Part shown: one piece after another, positions 18,983 through 27,923 of the stretch | Numbering within the stretch: the stretch's first letter is position 1 | How the letters are laid out: each line of letters begins with the position of its first letter | Assembly (NCBI RefSeq): GCF_013618475.1 | Contig: NZ_JABJVN010000007.1 | Coordinates: forward strand, 237,313 to 301,312 | DNA: 64,000 nucleotides | Reading direction: 5' to 3' | Origin: Saccharibacillus deserti | GTDB taxonomy: Bacteria; Bacillota; Bacilli; Paenibacillales; Paenibacillaceae | The notes under the pieces: generated by a model | Told to the model about the DNA's origin: nothing | What the model saw: only the letters and a program-made list of their open reading frames with translations | Databases searched by the model: none | Program-made: the position numbers and the translations under genes

Positions 18983-20215
18983 GTGCTCGAAGTGAAGCGG
19001 GTAAGCAAAAGGTATGACGGCGGACGGGGCGTGCGGGAGATCGACTTTTCGATGCAGCGCGGCGAGATCGTCGGTTTTCTCGGGCCGAACGGTGCGGGCA
19101 AAACGACGACGATGCGCATGATTACCGGTTATCTGTATCCGACGGAAGGAACGGTCACGGTCGACGGACTGTCCGTCCACGAAGAAGCGAGGAAAGCGAG
19201 ATCCAAGATCGGCTATCTGCCGGAAACGCCGCCGCTGTATCCGGATCTGACAGTCGAGGCGTATTTGAAATTCGTCGCGAAGCTGCGCGGCGTGCCGGCG
19301 CGGGAGCAGAAGCTTCGTACGGCGGAAATGGTCGCAAGGCTCGGCCTCGGCGGACGGGAACGGCAGTCGATCCGGCATCTGTCCAAAGGCTACAAACAGC
19401 GGTTGGGATTGGCCCAGGCGATTATTCACAAGCCCGATCTGCTCGTGCTCGACGAACCGACGTCGGGCCTTGATCCGAGCCAGATTATCGAGATTCGCAG
19501 TCTGATCCGGGAGTTGGGCGAGAACCATACGGTGCTGCTCAGCACGCATATTTTGCAGGAAGTGGGCGCGCTGTGCGACCGGCTGCTGATTATCAACCGC
19601 GGCGAACTGGTGATGGACGGAGCGCCGGACGAGATCGGAGCCCGGATGGAAAACCGCTTCGCGGTAACGCTGGAAGTCTACGGACAGCGCGAGCGGATCG
19701 AATCCGTGCTGGGCGGATGGGCCGGATCGCGCGGAATCACGGCCGAGATCCGGGGAGTTCCCGAGCCAAAAGGACAAACGTCGGAAATGGAACCGTTAGA
19801 GAGTGAACAGTCGAAGAACCAACAGTCGGATAACGAACGGACATTGGCCGGTAACGGGCCGGACGCGGCGGCCGCTTCGCATGAACCGCTCGCGCAAACA
19901 GAACCGTTCGTAGAAACGGAGCCGGTCGCTGCGCCGCCGCAGAGCCTTGACCTTTTTGCTTCGTCCTCCGAAGCGGTACGCGCCCTTCTGACCGCGGACG
20001 GGCAGGAAGATTTCCGGCTGGAGCTGTTCCGGCTGCTGGCCGAAGCCGATCTGCCGATTCTGGAACTGCACAAAGAAAATCCGACCCTGGAAGACGTCTT
20101 CCTGAAACTGACAACGGAAGACCGGGCGGACGGGCTTGTCGACAAGGACGGCCTGGGTACGGACGGCGGCGTCCGGGTTGAAACGGGTACCGGGAGCGGG
20201 GAGGAGCGCGCATGA
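18983..20215 (+). CDS. ABC transporter ATP-binding protein (GldA-type) with long linker
   Basis: Walker A is GPNGAGKT (residues 34-41), the signature is HLSKGYKQR and Walker B is LLVLDEPTSGLDPSQ; the closing TLEDVFLKLTTED is typical of ABC-2 type ATPases. Unusually, ~75 residues rich in Glu, Gln, Ser, Asn and Pro (from about VPEPKGQTSEMEP to PPQSLDLF) are inserted between the nucleotide domain and that C-terminal piece. It starts at GTG 18983 with a weak upstream AAGGG. Its last 4 bases overlap the permease gene. Confidence 0.88.
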   Translation: MLEVKRVSKRYDGGRGVREIDFSMQRGEIVGFLGPNGAGKTTTMRMITGYLYPTEGTVTVDGLSVHEEARKARSKIGYLPETPPLYPDLTVEAYLKFVAKLRGVPAREQKLRTAEMVARLGLGGRERQSIRHLSKGYKQRLGLAQAIIHKPDLLVLDEPTSGLDPSQIIEIRSLIRELGENHTVLLSTHILQEVGALCDRLLIINRGELVMDGAPDEIGARMENRFAVTLEVYGQRERIESVLGGWAGSRGITAEIRGVPEPKGQTSEMEPLESEQSKNQQSDNERTLAGNGPDAAAASHEPLAQTEPFVETEPVAAPPQSLDLFASSSEAVRALLTADGQEDFRLELFRLLAEADLPILELHKENPTLEDVFLKLTTEDRADGLVDKDGLGTDGGVRVETGTGSGEERA

Positions 20216-20925
20216 ATCGTATTTTGGCCATTTCGGGCAAAGAACTTCGGCTGTACTTTTTGACGCCCACTTCGTATTTCGCATTCGCCATTTATATTCT
20301 GATGTCCAGCTTCATGTTCTATGTCGATTTCGTGACTTATCAGCCGAGCATCCTCGATTACCGGCTGATTCTGAGCGATATGCTGTTCATGCTGCTGATC
20401 GTGATTCCCATTCTGACGATGCGGCTGATTTCCGAAGAATTTCGCCAGGGCACGGACGAGCTGCTGCTCACTTCCCCGGCCAGCGTGACGGAAGTCGTGT
20501 TGGGCAAATATCTGGCTTCGCTCGGGGTACTGACGATGCTGCTGGTATGCAACCTGGCCTATCCGGCGATCATGTCGCTGTTCGGGGATCTGAACCTGAT
20601 GACGCTGTGGCTGTCCGTACTTGGCGTATTTCTGATGGGGGCCTCGATGATGGCGATCGGACTGTTCGCTTCGTCGCTGTCGCAGCATCAGATGGTATCG
20701 GCCGTGGCGGGTTTCGTGCTGCTGCTGATGTTCTGGCTGGCCGGTTCGATGACTTCCCAAAGCGAGAAGCTGTCCGCCTGGATCGAGCCTTTTTCGCTGC
20801 CGGACCGTATTTCGAATCTGACCAAAGGCGTCGTGAACGGTCCGGACGTGATCTTTTACGTGTCGCTGGCGGCGCTGTTCGTCGTGCTCAGTATCCAGGT
20901 GATCGAACGGAAACGGTGGAGGTAG
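20212..20925 (+). CDS. ABC-2 permease (GldF-type)
   Basis: A 237-aa membrane protein with six hydrophobic segments. MRLISEEFRQGTDELLLTSP is the conserved cytosolic loop of the NosY/GldF permease group. ATGA overlap with the upstream ATPase gene indicates translational coupling. It should form the channel with the ATPase at 18983; the substrate is unknown. Confidence 0.88.
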   Translation: MNRILAISGKELRLYFLTPTSYFAFAIYILMSSFMFYVDFVTYQPSILDYRLILSDMLFMLLIVIPILTMRLISEEFRQGTDELLLTSPASVTEVVLGKYLASLGVLTMLLVCNLAYPAIMSLFGDLNLMTLWLSVLGVFLMGASMMAIGLFASSLSQHQMVSAVAGFVLLLMFWLAGSMTSQSEKLSAWIEPFSLPDRISNLTKGVVNGPDVIFYVSLAALFVVLSIQVIERKRWR

Positions 20926-20929
20926 AACA

Positions 20930-22354
20930 ATGAACAAACAAACGGGATCATCCCCAAACCAATCGCGGCGTCTGCTGCACCATGCGAATACGCTTGTCGT
21001 GGCGCTCGTTTCGATCGGCTTGTTCGCGCTGCTGACCGTCGCCTTGACGAAGGCATCGGAATTCCAGCTCGATCTGACCGCCAACAAACAGTACACCCTG
21101 TCCGAGCAGACCCACTCCGTGCTGGACAGACTGCCGGGCAAGGTCAAGCTGGAAGTCTTCACGAATCCGGATACGGACGGCGAACTGGTGACGCGCGAGA
21201 TTACCGACCTGGTGCAGGAATACGCCAAAAAAAGCGGCAAACTCGACGTGCATACCTACAGTCTGGTGCAGCAGCCGGAACTGGCCCGTCAATACAATCT
21301 ATCGTCGAGTTCGGTCGTGCTGACCTACGGCGAGAAGACGCAGAGTATTCCTTTTCAAGAAATGTTCGGCTCGGGCGACAGCAGTTCCTATACCTTCCTG
21401 GGCGAATCCAAACTGACCGGAGGATTGAACTCGCTGATCTCGACCGAAACGCACAAAGCCTATCTGCTGGCGGGTCACGGCGAGTTCGATGCCTCGCATC
21501 TGACGCAGCTGACCGCCGGTCTCAAAGCCGACAACACCGAGATCGAACCGCTGCAGCTGTATCAGGCGGGCCAGATTCCGAAAGACGCCGACCTGCTGAT
21601 GATCGTGGCGCCCGAGACCGATCTGAGCGCCGAAGAGCTGAAGCTGATCGAGACTTATCTGGACGGAGACGGGAAGCTGTTTCTGTCGCTCGGCTTCAAC
21701 CCGGACATGAAGACGGATTGGACGAATATCGATGCGCTTATGAAAAAATACGGAGTGGTCGACGAGCATGCGATCGCGGTGGACAAAAACAATACGCAGC
21801 TCTACGATCCGCTGACCGTCGTACCGGGCTATGAATCGCATGCCATTACGGAAAAACTGCAGAGCGGCAAGGTCTACCCGATGACTTATCTGTCCGTTGC
21901 ACTGAGTGCAGCCGGGAAAGCGCCGGAAGGCCTGACCGTCTCGCCGCTGCTCAGCACCTCCGCGGAAAGCTACGGGGAAACGGATCTCGCCGGGCTGCTG
22001 CAGTCCCAGAGCGAATATGCGGAAGGCACCGATCTGAGCGGACCTCTGCATCTCGGTTATGCCGTGGACGACGCGGAAGGCAAGCCCAAAGTCGTCGTGA
22101 TGGGTACGTCCTATTTCCTGACCGACGATCAGATCGGCGAGCAGGGCAACAAGGACTTTGCGCTCAACAGCCTCAATTACCTGAGCGGCAATCAGAACGA
22201 TCTGACGATCCGGGCCCGTGAACAGCAGCAGTACGAGACGGCTTATCTGACCGCTCCGCAGGCCCGCTACATTCTGATCGGCACCATGGTCTTGTTCCCT
22301 CTGGTATTCGTTCTGGCCGGCGTGCTGCTCTGGTGGAGAAGGAGACGCGTATGA
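20930..22354 (+). CDS. GldG-family ABC auxiliary protein
   Basis: A 474-aa protein with an N-terminal helix, a large extracytoplasmic region starting LTANKQYTLSEQTHSVLDRL (the PF09822-type auxiliary domain) and a C-terminal helix ending LLWWRRRRV. GldG-like partners accompany GldA/GldF ATPase-permease pairs. It begins 4 bp after the permease gene and overlaps the DUF4340 gene by 4 bp. Confidence 0.85.
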   Translation: MNKQTGSSPNQSRRLLHHANTLVVALVSIGLFALLTVALTKASEFQLDLTANKQYTLSEQTHSVLDRLPGKVKLEVFTNPDTDGELVTREITDLVQEYAKKSGKLDVHTYSLVQQPELARQYNLSSSSVVLTYGEKTQSIPFQEMFGSGDSSSYTFLGESKLTGGLNSLISTETHKAYLLAGHGEFDASHLTQLTAGLKADNTEIEPLQLYQAGQIPKDADLLMIVAPETDLSAEELKLIETYLDGDGKLFLSLGFNPDMKTDWTNIDALMKKYGVVDEHAIAVDKNNTQLYDPLTVVPGYESHAITEKLQSGKVYPMTYLSVALSAAGKAPEGLTVSPLLSTSAESYGETDLAGLLQSQSEYAEGTDLSGPLHLGYAVDDAEGKPKVVVMGTSYFLTDDQIGEQGNKDFALNSLNYLSGNQNDLTIRAREQQQYETAYLTAPQARYILIGTMVLFPLVFVLAGVLLWWRRRRV

Positions 22355-23310
22355 GAAAATATATCCCGACTCTGATTCTGGTGCTGCTCTTCGCCGGCGG
22401 TCTGGGTTATGCGGTCTCGCAAAATTGGTTCGGCGAAGAAACGGAGCCTCCGGCCGCCAAGCTGACCGATGTTGAAACGTCCAAGATCGCCGGTATCCGG
22501 ATTGCCAATGGCGATCTAACCTATCAATTGGTGAAAACCGGCGGAGAATGGGCGTTTACCGAACCGGACAAATATCCGGTGAATCACTATGCCGTCGACG
22601 CCTGGCTCGATACGCTGACATCGGCCGAGCAGGGCGGCGTTGTGGAAGAAGCTCCCGCAGATCCGGCCAAGTACGGACTCGATCTGACGAAAAAAGGCAT
22701 CACGCTGACGCAGGAAAACGGCGCCGTCGTTACGCTTGCCATCGGCGATCCGCTGCCGACCGGCAGCGGGAATTACGCTCGGCTCGGCGGGGGAGCGGTG
22801 ATCCGGCTCGATGCCAACGCCGCATCGTCGCTGCTGCCGAGCATCACGACATGGGTCGATACGTCTCCGTTCCAATGGGACGACGCCGATCTGAAAGAGC
22901 TGGCCTACAAGCGCGGATCGGCATCCTGGACATTGAAAAATTCGGCTGCAGCCGGCGCTTCCCCGGCTTGGACGCTGGACGGCAAAGCGATCGAAGACGT
23001 ACAGGCGACCACCGTATCCGGCTCGCTGAAGTACATCGCCAGCGACCGTCTGCCGGTGAAAGCCTCGACGCTTGCTTCGGCGGAGACCGACTTTACGCTG
23101 AAGCTTGTGACAGCGGAAGACGGTGCGGACAAGACCCGGAGTTTTACCGGCAAAAAAGATCCCGACGTCGATACGCTCGTCTGGGTCACACGGGAAGGCA
23201 GCGAGTGGGCGTATGCCGTGAAGCCGGAAGATTTGCAGAAAGCGGAAACGCAGACGGCTGCGACGGGCACCGGGACCGATAGCGGAGCGCAGGACGGAAG
23301 CGGAAAGTAG
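22351..23310 (+). CDS. DUF4340-domain protein
   Basis: A 319-aa protein with an N-terminal membrane anchor and repeated domains of the DUF4340 type (KIAGIRIANGDLTYQLVKTGGEWAFTEP; the KYPVNHYAVDAWLDTL piece is typical), which usually follow GldG genes. The ATG at 22351 overlaps the GldG stop as ATGA with AAGGAG upstream. The tail is Gly/Ser/Thr-rich and runs into a 36-bp in-frame tandem repeat that contains the stop codon. Confidence 0.82.
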   Translation: MRKYIPTLILVLLFAGGLGYAVSQNWFGEETEPPAAKLTDVETSKIAGIRIANGDLTYQLVKTGGEWAFTEPDKYPVNHYAVDAWLDTLTSAEQGGVVEEAPADPAKYGLDLTKKGITLTQENGAVVTLAIGDPLPTGSGNYARLGGGAVIRLDANAASSLLPSITTWVDTSPFQWDDADLKELAYKRGSASWTLKNSAAAGASPAWTLDGKAIEDVQATTVSGSLKYIASDRLPVKASTLASAETDFTLKLVTAEDGADKTRSFTGKKDPDVDTLVWVTREGSEWAYAVKPEDLQKAETQTAATGTGTDSGAQDGSGK

Positions 23311-23359
23311 GCCGGTAGCGGGACGCAGAACGGAAGCGGGAAGTAGGACGGTAGCGAAA
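23288..23359 (+). repeat. 36-bp tandem repeat over the DUF4340 stop codon
   Basis: Two copies (23288-23323 and 23324-23359) agree at about 31 of 36 positions, with a degenerate third piece to about 23385. The period is 12 codons in the DUF4340 frame, and each copy contains GGAAGCGG.AAGTAG, so the same QxGSGK-stop is encoded twice. Confidence 0.7.
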
Positions 23360-23478
23360 CGTAAGCCGTAAGCGGCGGGTAAGGAACGGGGTTGGGTGTG
23401 CCGGGAGACAGGCGCACCGTCTCGCCGGGAAGCTGCGCGGCCCGCGGAGAATCGCGGCTCCTTTTGAACGCTTTTCCG

Positions 23479-23664
23479 AAATAACTGCGAGGCGGCTCTT
23501 ATTTTCCTCCAGGACGCTTTTTTGAAGAAAATAACTGCAGGAGAGCCTTTAAAGATCCCGTCGAGCGTCTTTGGCAGTCCTTTCCCCAAAATAGCGGTTC
23601 GGATGCAGCTATTTCACGAATTCACAAGCTACCCATGTAAATAACGGTTCCTGCGCAGCTATTT
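23479..23664. repeat. Cluster of short AAATA(A/G)C...GCTATTT hairpin repeats
   Basis: Four related ~26-bp units lie in this gene-free stretch: 23479-23505, about 23528-23552 (degenerate), 23588-23614 and 23639-23664. The two clearest run from AAATAGCGGTTC or AAATAACGGTTC to GCAGCTATTT and can fold as hairpins. The rest of 23311-23839 holds the tandem repeat and a terminator; no gene is seen. Confidence 0.6.
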
Positions 23665-23727
23665 GTTCGGGGAACCGGCGGAAGCTTTGGATGAACCGGT
23701 CTGCGATCTGCCAAGGAAACAGACAAA

Positions 23728-23765
23728 AGAAGCCGGGCCTCTGCGCACGCAGAGACCCGGCTTCT
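23728..23765 (-). terminator. Terminator of the antiporter gene
   Basis: An 18-bp GC-rich stem (23728-23745 with 23748-23765, one mismatch) has a CAC loop. On the minus strand it is followed by TTTTGTCT. Confidence 0.75.
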
Positions 23766-23839
23766 GAGCAGTACCTTAAGCTCCCTGATGAGATCGGGGC
23801 GCTTTTTCCTTGGCAGGCTTCGAATGAGATCCGTTGAGA

Positions 23840-25096
23840 TCAAGCGTCTTTCTCGGCCGGCCGGTCTTTGTTTATCCGGCGCGGTGCGGCACCAAGCTTC
23901 AGAACAAGCTTCTCGATCGATAAGCCCTGGATCAGCAGCGAGAACAGTACCACGCTGAATGCCAGCACCAGAATGTCTTCACGGCCTTCGAATTCGATCG
24001 GCAGACTGAGAGCGAGTGCGATCGACAGGCTGCCTTTGAGGCCGCCCCAGTTCAAAATATGCTTGAACTTGTTTTCGAATCCTTTGACCCCGGCCAAGCT
24101 GAGATAGACGGCTGCCGAACGCGCAATCAGCACGATCAGGATCGCGAGGAGCAGAACCGGCCAGCGGCCGCTGAAATCGATATTGCGAATTTCCAATCCG
24201 ATCATCAGGAAGATCAACGAGTTGGCGATGAGGGCAATCGTATCCCAGAACGTATCGATATTGGTGTGGGTGGTCTCGGACATCCCGACTTTACGTCCGT
24301 AGTTGCCGAAGACCAACCCGCCGACCACGACAGCGATCACGCCCGAGACATGCATATGCTCCGCGATAAAATAACATCCGAAGAAGAGAACGGCCGACAA
24401 GGCCGTTTCGAACGGATAGTCATCGTAATAAACGATGATGCGAGAGAAGACGAAGCCCAGGATCAATCCGACGATCGTACCGCCGACCGCAAACTGCAGG
24501 AACAGCAGCAGGCCGCTGCCGACGCCTCCCCAGCCCATTTCCATATAAGACAGCAGGTAAATGGAAGAGATCTGGAACAAAACGACGGCGATCCCGTCAT
24601 TCAGCAGCGATTCGCCTTCGATCACCGTCGTCAGTTTCTTCGGTACGCCGAGCGACTTGAAGATCGAGATCACACTGATCGGATCGGTGGCGCTCATCAG
24701 CGCGGCGAAAGTACAGGCGACGACAAGCGGCAGCCCCAGCAGATAATAACCTCCCAGCGCGATCAGCCCGAAGGAAATCAGCGTTCCGCCAAGAGCAAGC
24801 GCGATAACCGGTTTGGAATGTTCGCGCAGATGCGAGAACGGCAGTTTGAGCGAAGCGTCGCCGAGCAGGATCGGCAGAAACAGCGAGATCACAATCGCCT
24901 GAAACACGTTGCTCTGCGTAATATACGTTTCGGCATGCTCCAGCACGGGGATATGGATCATGCCAAGCAGCAGTCCGACCAAGACGAGAGCGATCGAATA
25001 AGGGCGATTCAGCTTCTGGGCGATGCCGATAACGGCCAGGGCGATGGCGAGCAGAACCAGGATCTGAATGAAAATTTCGTTAAAATGATGAACCAT
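23840..25096 (-). CDS. Cation:proton antiporter (CPA1/NhaP type)
   Basis: A 418-aa polytopic protein with about 12 hydrophobic segments. The family core reads FAALMSATDPISVISIF (the ion-binding ND/TDP region) and VIEGESLLNDGIAVVLF, followed by GLKGSLSIALALSLP. It would exchange Na+ or K+ for H+ across the cytoplasmic membrane. AGGAGG precedes the ATG. It is a single gene with its own terminator. Confidence 0.92.
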   Translation of the reverse strand: MVHHFNEIFIQILVLLAIALAVIGIAQKLNRPYSIALVLVGLLLGMIHIPVLEHAETYITQSNVFQAIVISLFLPILLGDASLKLPFSHLREHSKPVIALALGGTLISFGLIALGGYYLLGLPLVVACTFAALMSATDPISVISIFKSLGVPKKLTTVIEGESLLNDGIAVVLFQISSIYLLSYMEMGWGGVGSGLLLFLQFAVGGTIVGLILGFVFSRIIVYYDDYPFETALSAVLFFGCYFIAEHMHVSGVIAVVVGGLVFGNYGRKVGMSETTHTNIDTFWDTIALIANSLIFLMIGLEIRNIDFSGRWPVLLLAILIVLIARSAAVYLSLAGVKGFENKFKHILNWGGLKGSLSIALALSLPIEFEGREDILVLAFSVVLFSLLIQGLSIEKLVLKLGAAPRRINKDRPAEKDA

Positions 25097-25248
25097 GACA
25101 GGCCTCCTGTACGAATAAGCTTCATCAGAACATTACCCAAATACGTACGCAGACAAAGTGGGGTTTCGAAAATCCCTTTCTCTGATCCCGTGCACAGCAG
25201 GCAATTTCGGCTGAGCCGGCATACAGACGCCTCCGCACACGGACGAAC

Positions 25249-25283
25249 AAGCCCGGCCCCCTAAACGGTGGGCCGGGCTTTGC
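25249..25283. terminator. Terminator-like hairpin upstream of the TauE/SafE remnant
   Basis: AAGCCCGGCCC (25249-25259) pairs with GGGCCGGGCTT (25270-25280), followed by TTGCGTCTTTC. No intact gene ends here, so it is probably left from a lost gene. Confidence 0.5.
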
Positions 25284-25342
25284 GTCTTTCTTGTTCTTCG
25301 GCAAATGAGCTATGATGGAAACATCGGGAAGCGTATCAGGCG

Positions 25343-25726
25343 GTGCCGATCCGCAGCGAACGGACGGCTTTTGCGACGGCGGGGCTGCCCAGCGGACTGC
25401 TGAACGGCAGTATCTCGGTCAGCGGCCCGCCGCTTGCGCTGATCCTGTCCAATCAGGGCATGAGCAAGCAGGCTTTTCGCGCCAATTTGGCTTTGAACGG
25501 CGTCGTCTTGAATATCGTCAGTGTTCTCTCGTTCGCGGCGGGCGGGCTGCTGGATTCGGGAACGGGCCATTTCCTGCTGTGGACGCTTCCGGCTATGGGG
25601 CTTGGCGCCTGGGCCGGCGCAAGAGCGGTCACCCGGTTCGACGAAGCGCGGTTTAAGCAGGTCTCGCTCTGGCTGATTCTCGTTTCCGGCTTATGGACGG
25701 CGCTCAGCGGGTTGGGTATCGGGTAA
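25343..25726 (+). pseudogene. Truncated TauE/SafE-type permease (C-terminal half)
   Basis: The 127 codons match the second half of TauE/SafE (DUF81) anion exporters: SGLLNGSISVSGPPLALILSNQG, KQAFRANLALN and three or four hydrophobic segments to the end. Family members are about 250 aa, so the N-terminal half is gone. There is only a GTG start without a convincing ribosome site, and the hairpin at 25249 lies where the missing part should be. Confidence 0.65.
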
Positions 25727-25766
25727 GCGGCGGATCGGATGTCTTTTGTAGGAACGGAGGGATCTT

Positions 25767-26357
25767 ATGACGCAAATGACGAAGCGGGCGCTGGCCGCCT
25801 CGCTCAAAAAGCTGCTGTCGCAAAAAACGCTCGACAAGATCACGGTCATCGATATTGCCGAAGACTGCGAAGTCAACCGGCAGACTTTTTATTACCATTT
25901 CAAAGACATCTACGATCTGATCGACTGGATCTACACGCACGAAGCTTCCAAAGCGTTAAACGGCAACAAGACGTACGAGACCTGGCAGCAGGGTTTCCTG
26001 CATATTTTCGAATATATCCAGAGCAACCGGAACTTTGTGCTGAATACGTATCACTCCGTGAACCGCGAACATCTCGAGCGCTATCTGCATCAGGAGACGC
26101 ATGCGCTGCTGATCGGCGTGATCGAGGAAAAAGCGGCCGGCCGCAGCGTGCGCGAAGACGACAAAGCGTTTATCGCCCATTTCTACAAGTTTGCGTTCGT
26201 CGGATTGATCCTCGATTGGATCGGCCGCGGGATGCGCGAAGAGCCGCTTGCGATCGTAAAGCGCCTGAGCGTATTGATCCACGGAGACTTCGCCGGTGCG
26301 CTGGAGCGATTCGAGAGCGGTGCGCACCCGGGAGGTCCGCGTCCGCCGTCCGGCTGA
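25767..26357 (+). CDS. TetR-family regulator (DhaS-like C-terminal domain)
   Basis: A 196-aa protein. The HTH region is KITVIDIAEDCEVNRQTFYYHFKD, followed by a TetR_C_8-type domain (FLHIFEYIQSNRNFVLNTYHS, FIAHFYKFAFVGLILDWI). ACGGAGGG precedes the ATG. It converges on the ABC permease gene only 5 bp away with no terminator between, so it may govern the exporter operon, but no operator was identified. Confidence 0.85.
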   Translation: MTQMTKRALAASLKKLLSQKTLDKITVIDIAEDCEVNRQTFYYHFKDIYDLIDWIYTHEASKALNGNKTYETWQQGFLHIFEYIQSNRNFVLNTYHSVNREHLERYLHQETHALLIGVIEEKAAGRSVREDDKAFIAHFYKFAFVGLILDWIGRGMREEPLAIVKRLSVLIHGDFAGALERFESGAHPGGPRPPSG

Positions 26358-26362
26358 ACGGA

Positions 26363-27142
26363 TCAGCGTACCGCTTCCGTCCGGCGTTTGTAGACCCGCA
26401 TTGCAAAGGCGTACGCGACGAGCAGAATCCCCAGGCACCAGGCGAGCGCGGTCCAGATCTCCGCTCCGACCGGCTGCCCGCCGAGCAGGGAGCGCAGCGC
26501 TTCGACGATAGCGGTGACCGGCTGGTGTTCGGCAAAAGCGCGCACCGGTCCCGGCATCGATTCCGTCGGCACAAAAGCGGAACTGACGAACGGCAGCAGG
26601 ATGATCGGATAGGAGAAAGCGCTCGCTCCGTCTACCGATCCGGCGGACAGCCCGGCGATGACGGCGATCCAGGTCAGCGCCAGCGTGAAGAGAGCGAGAA
26701 TGCCGATCGCGGCGAGCCATGCCGGTACGCCTGCCGGAGAGCGGAAGCCGATCAGCAGCCCCGCAGCCACAATAACGGCGAGCGAAATGGCGTTGGATAC
26801 GAGCGAAGTCAGCACATGCGCCCACAGCAGGGAAGACGGAGCGATCGGCATCGAACGGAACCGTTCGAACAGCCCTTCCTGCTTGTCGATAAACAGGCGG
26901 TAAGCCGTGTAGGAGATGCCGGTTCCGATCGCGATCAGCAGGATGCCGGGCATCAAATAATTGACGTAATGGCCCGTCCCGGTGTGGATGGCGCCGCCGA
27001 ATACATAGACGAACAGGAGCATGAACGCGATCGGCATGACGGTTACGGTAAGGATGGTATCCAGACTGCGGAACGTATGGCGCATGGAACGTCCCAACAG
27101 TACGCCGGTATTGCCGAGAAATCCGCTTTTTACGGTTTGCAT
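26363..27142 (-). CDS. ABC-2 permease (DrrB-like)
   Basis: A 259-aa permease with six hydrophobic segments. The loop SYTAYRLFIDKQEGLFERFRSMPI and the SSAFVPTESMPGPVRAFAEHQPVT segment are typical of daunorubicin-resistance type exporters. Its ATG directly follows the TAA of the ATPase gene, so the two are coupled. Drug or lipid export is inferred. Confidence 0.9.
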   Translation of the reverse strand: MQTVKSGFLGNTGVLLGRSMRHTFRSLDTILTVTVMPIAFMLLFVYVFGGAIHTGTGHYVNYLMPGILLIAIGTGISYTAYRLFIDKQEGLFERFRSMPIAPSSLLWAHVLTSLVSNAISLAVIVAAGLLIGFRSPAGVPAWLAAIGILALFTLALTWIAVIAGLSAGSVDGASAFSYPIILLPFVSSAFVPTESMPGPVRAFAEHQPVTAIVEALRSLLGGQPVGAEIWTALAWCLGILLVAYAFAMRVYKRRTEAVR

Positions 27143-27910
27143 TTACTTCGCCTCCTTGGAGCCGACGATCGAGAGGAAAATCTCTTCGAGCGTCGGCTGT
27201 TTTTCGATATATTCCGTTCGGGCGGGCGGAAACATCCGCTTCAATTCGTCGAGCGAGCCGTTGGCGATAATGCGTCCCTGGTGCAAAATGGCGATCCGGT
27301 CGGCAAGCTGCTCGGCTTCTTCCAGAACCTGCGTGGTCAGCAGGACCGTTGTGCCGGTATCCGCGAGCTGCTTGACGACCTTCCGGACTTTGATCCTCGA
27401 TTCGGGATCAAGCCCCGTCGTCGGTTCGTCCAGAAACAGGATATCCGGCCGGCCGATCAGGCTCATGGCGATATCGAGTCTGCGCCGCATACCGCCCGAG
27501 TAGGAAGTCGCCCGCCGCCTCGAGGCTTCCGTAAGCCCGAAGCGTTCCAGCAGCTCGTCCGCCGATTGGCTCGGCTGCTTCAACCGTCGCAGCTTGGCGA
27601 TCAGGATCAGATTTTCGCGTCCGGTCAATACGCCGTCGACCGCCGCGAACTGTCCGGTCAGGCTGATCGACCGGCGCACCGCATCGGGCTGCGAAGCCGG
27701 ATCGAATCCGTTGACGGACACGCTCCCGCTGTCCGGACGAAGCAGCGTGGAAAGAATCTTGATGGTGGTGGTCTTGCCGGAACCGTTGGAGCCGAGCAGC
27801 GCGAAGATCGTACCCCGGCGCACTTCGAAATCGACGCCGGTCAGCACAGGCAGATTCGGATAAGACTTGTGCAGGTTCTGCACGGAGATGGCCGTTTCGT
27901 GAATAGACAT
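27143..27910 (-). CDS. ABC ATP-binding protein (DrrA-like)
   Basis: Walker A is GSNGSGKTT, the signature is SYSGGMRRRLDI, and Walker B is DILFLDEPTTGLDPESR; 255 aa. The C-terminal TEYIEKQPTLEEIFLSIVG is the DrrA-type tail. AAAGGAGG is 7 nt before the ATG and only 13 bp follow the XRE-pentapeptide gene, giving a three-gene operon. Confidence 0.92.
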   Translation of the reverse strand: MSIHETAISVQNLHKSYPNLPVLTGVDFEVRRGTIFALLGSNGSGKTTTIKILSTLLRPDSGSVSVNGFDPASQPDAVRRSISLTGQFAAVDGVLTGRENLILIAKLRRLKQPSQSADELLERFGLTEASRRRATSYSGGMRRRLDIAMSLIGRPDILFLDEPTTGLDPESRIKVRKVVKQLADTGTTVLLTTQVLEEAEQLADRIAILHQGRIIANGSLDELKRMFPPARTEYIEKQPTLEEIFLSIVGSKEAK

Positions 27911-27923
27911 GGAAATTCCTCCT

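Noticed and set aside
23479..23664. CRISPR array
   Set aside because: Units are short, irregularly spaced and diverged, with no constant spacers and no cas genes nearby.
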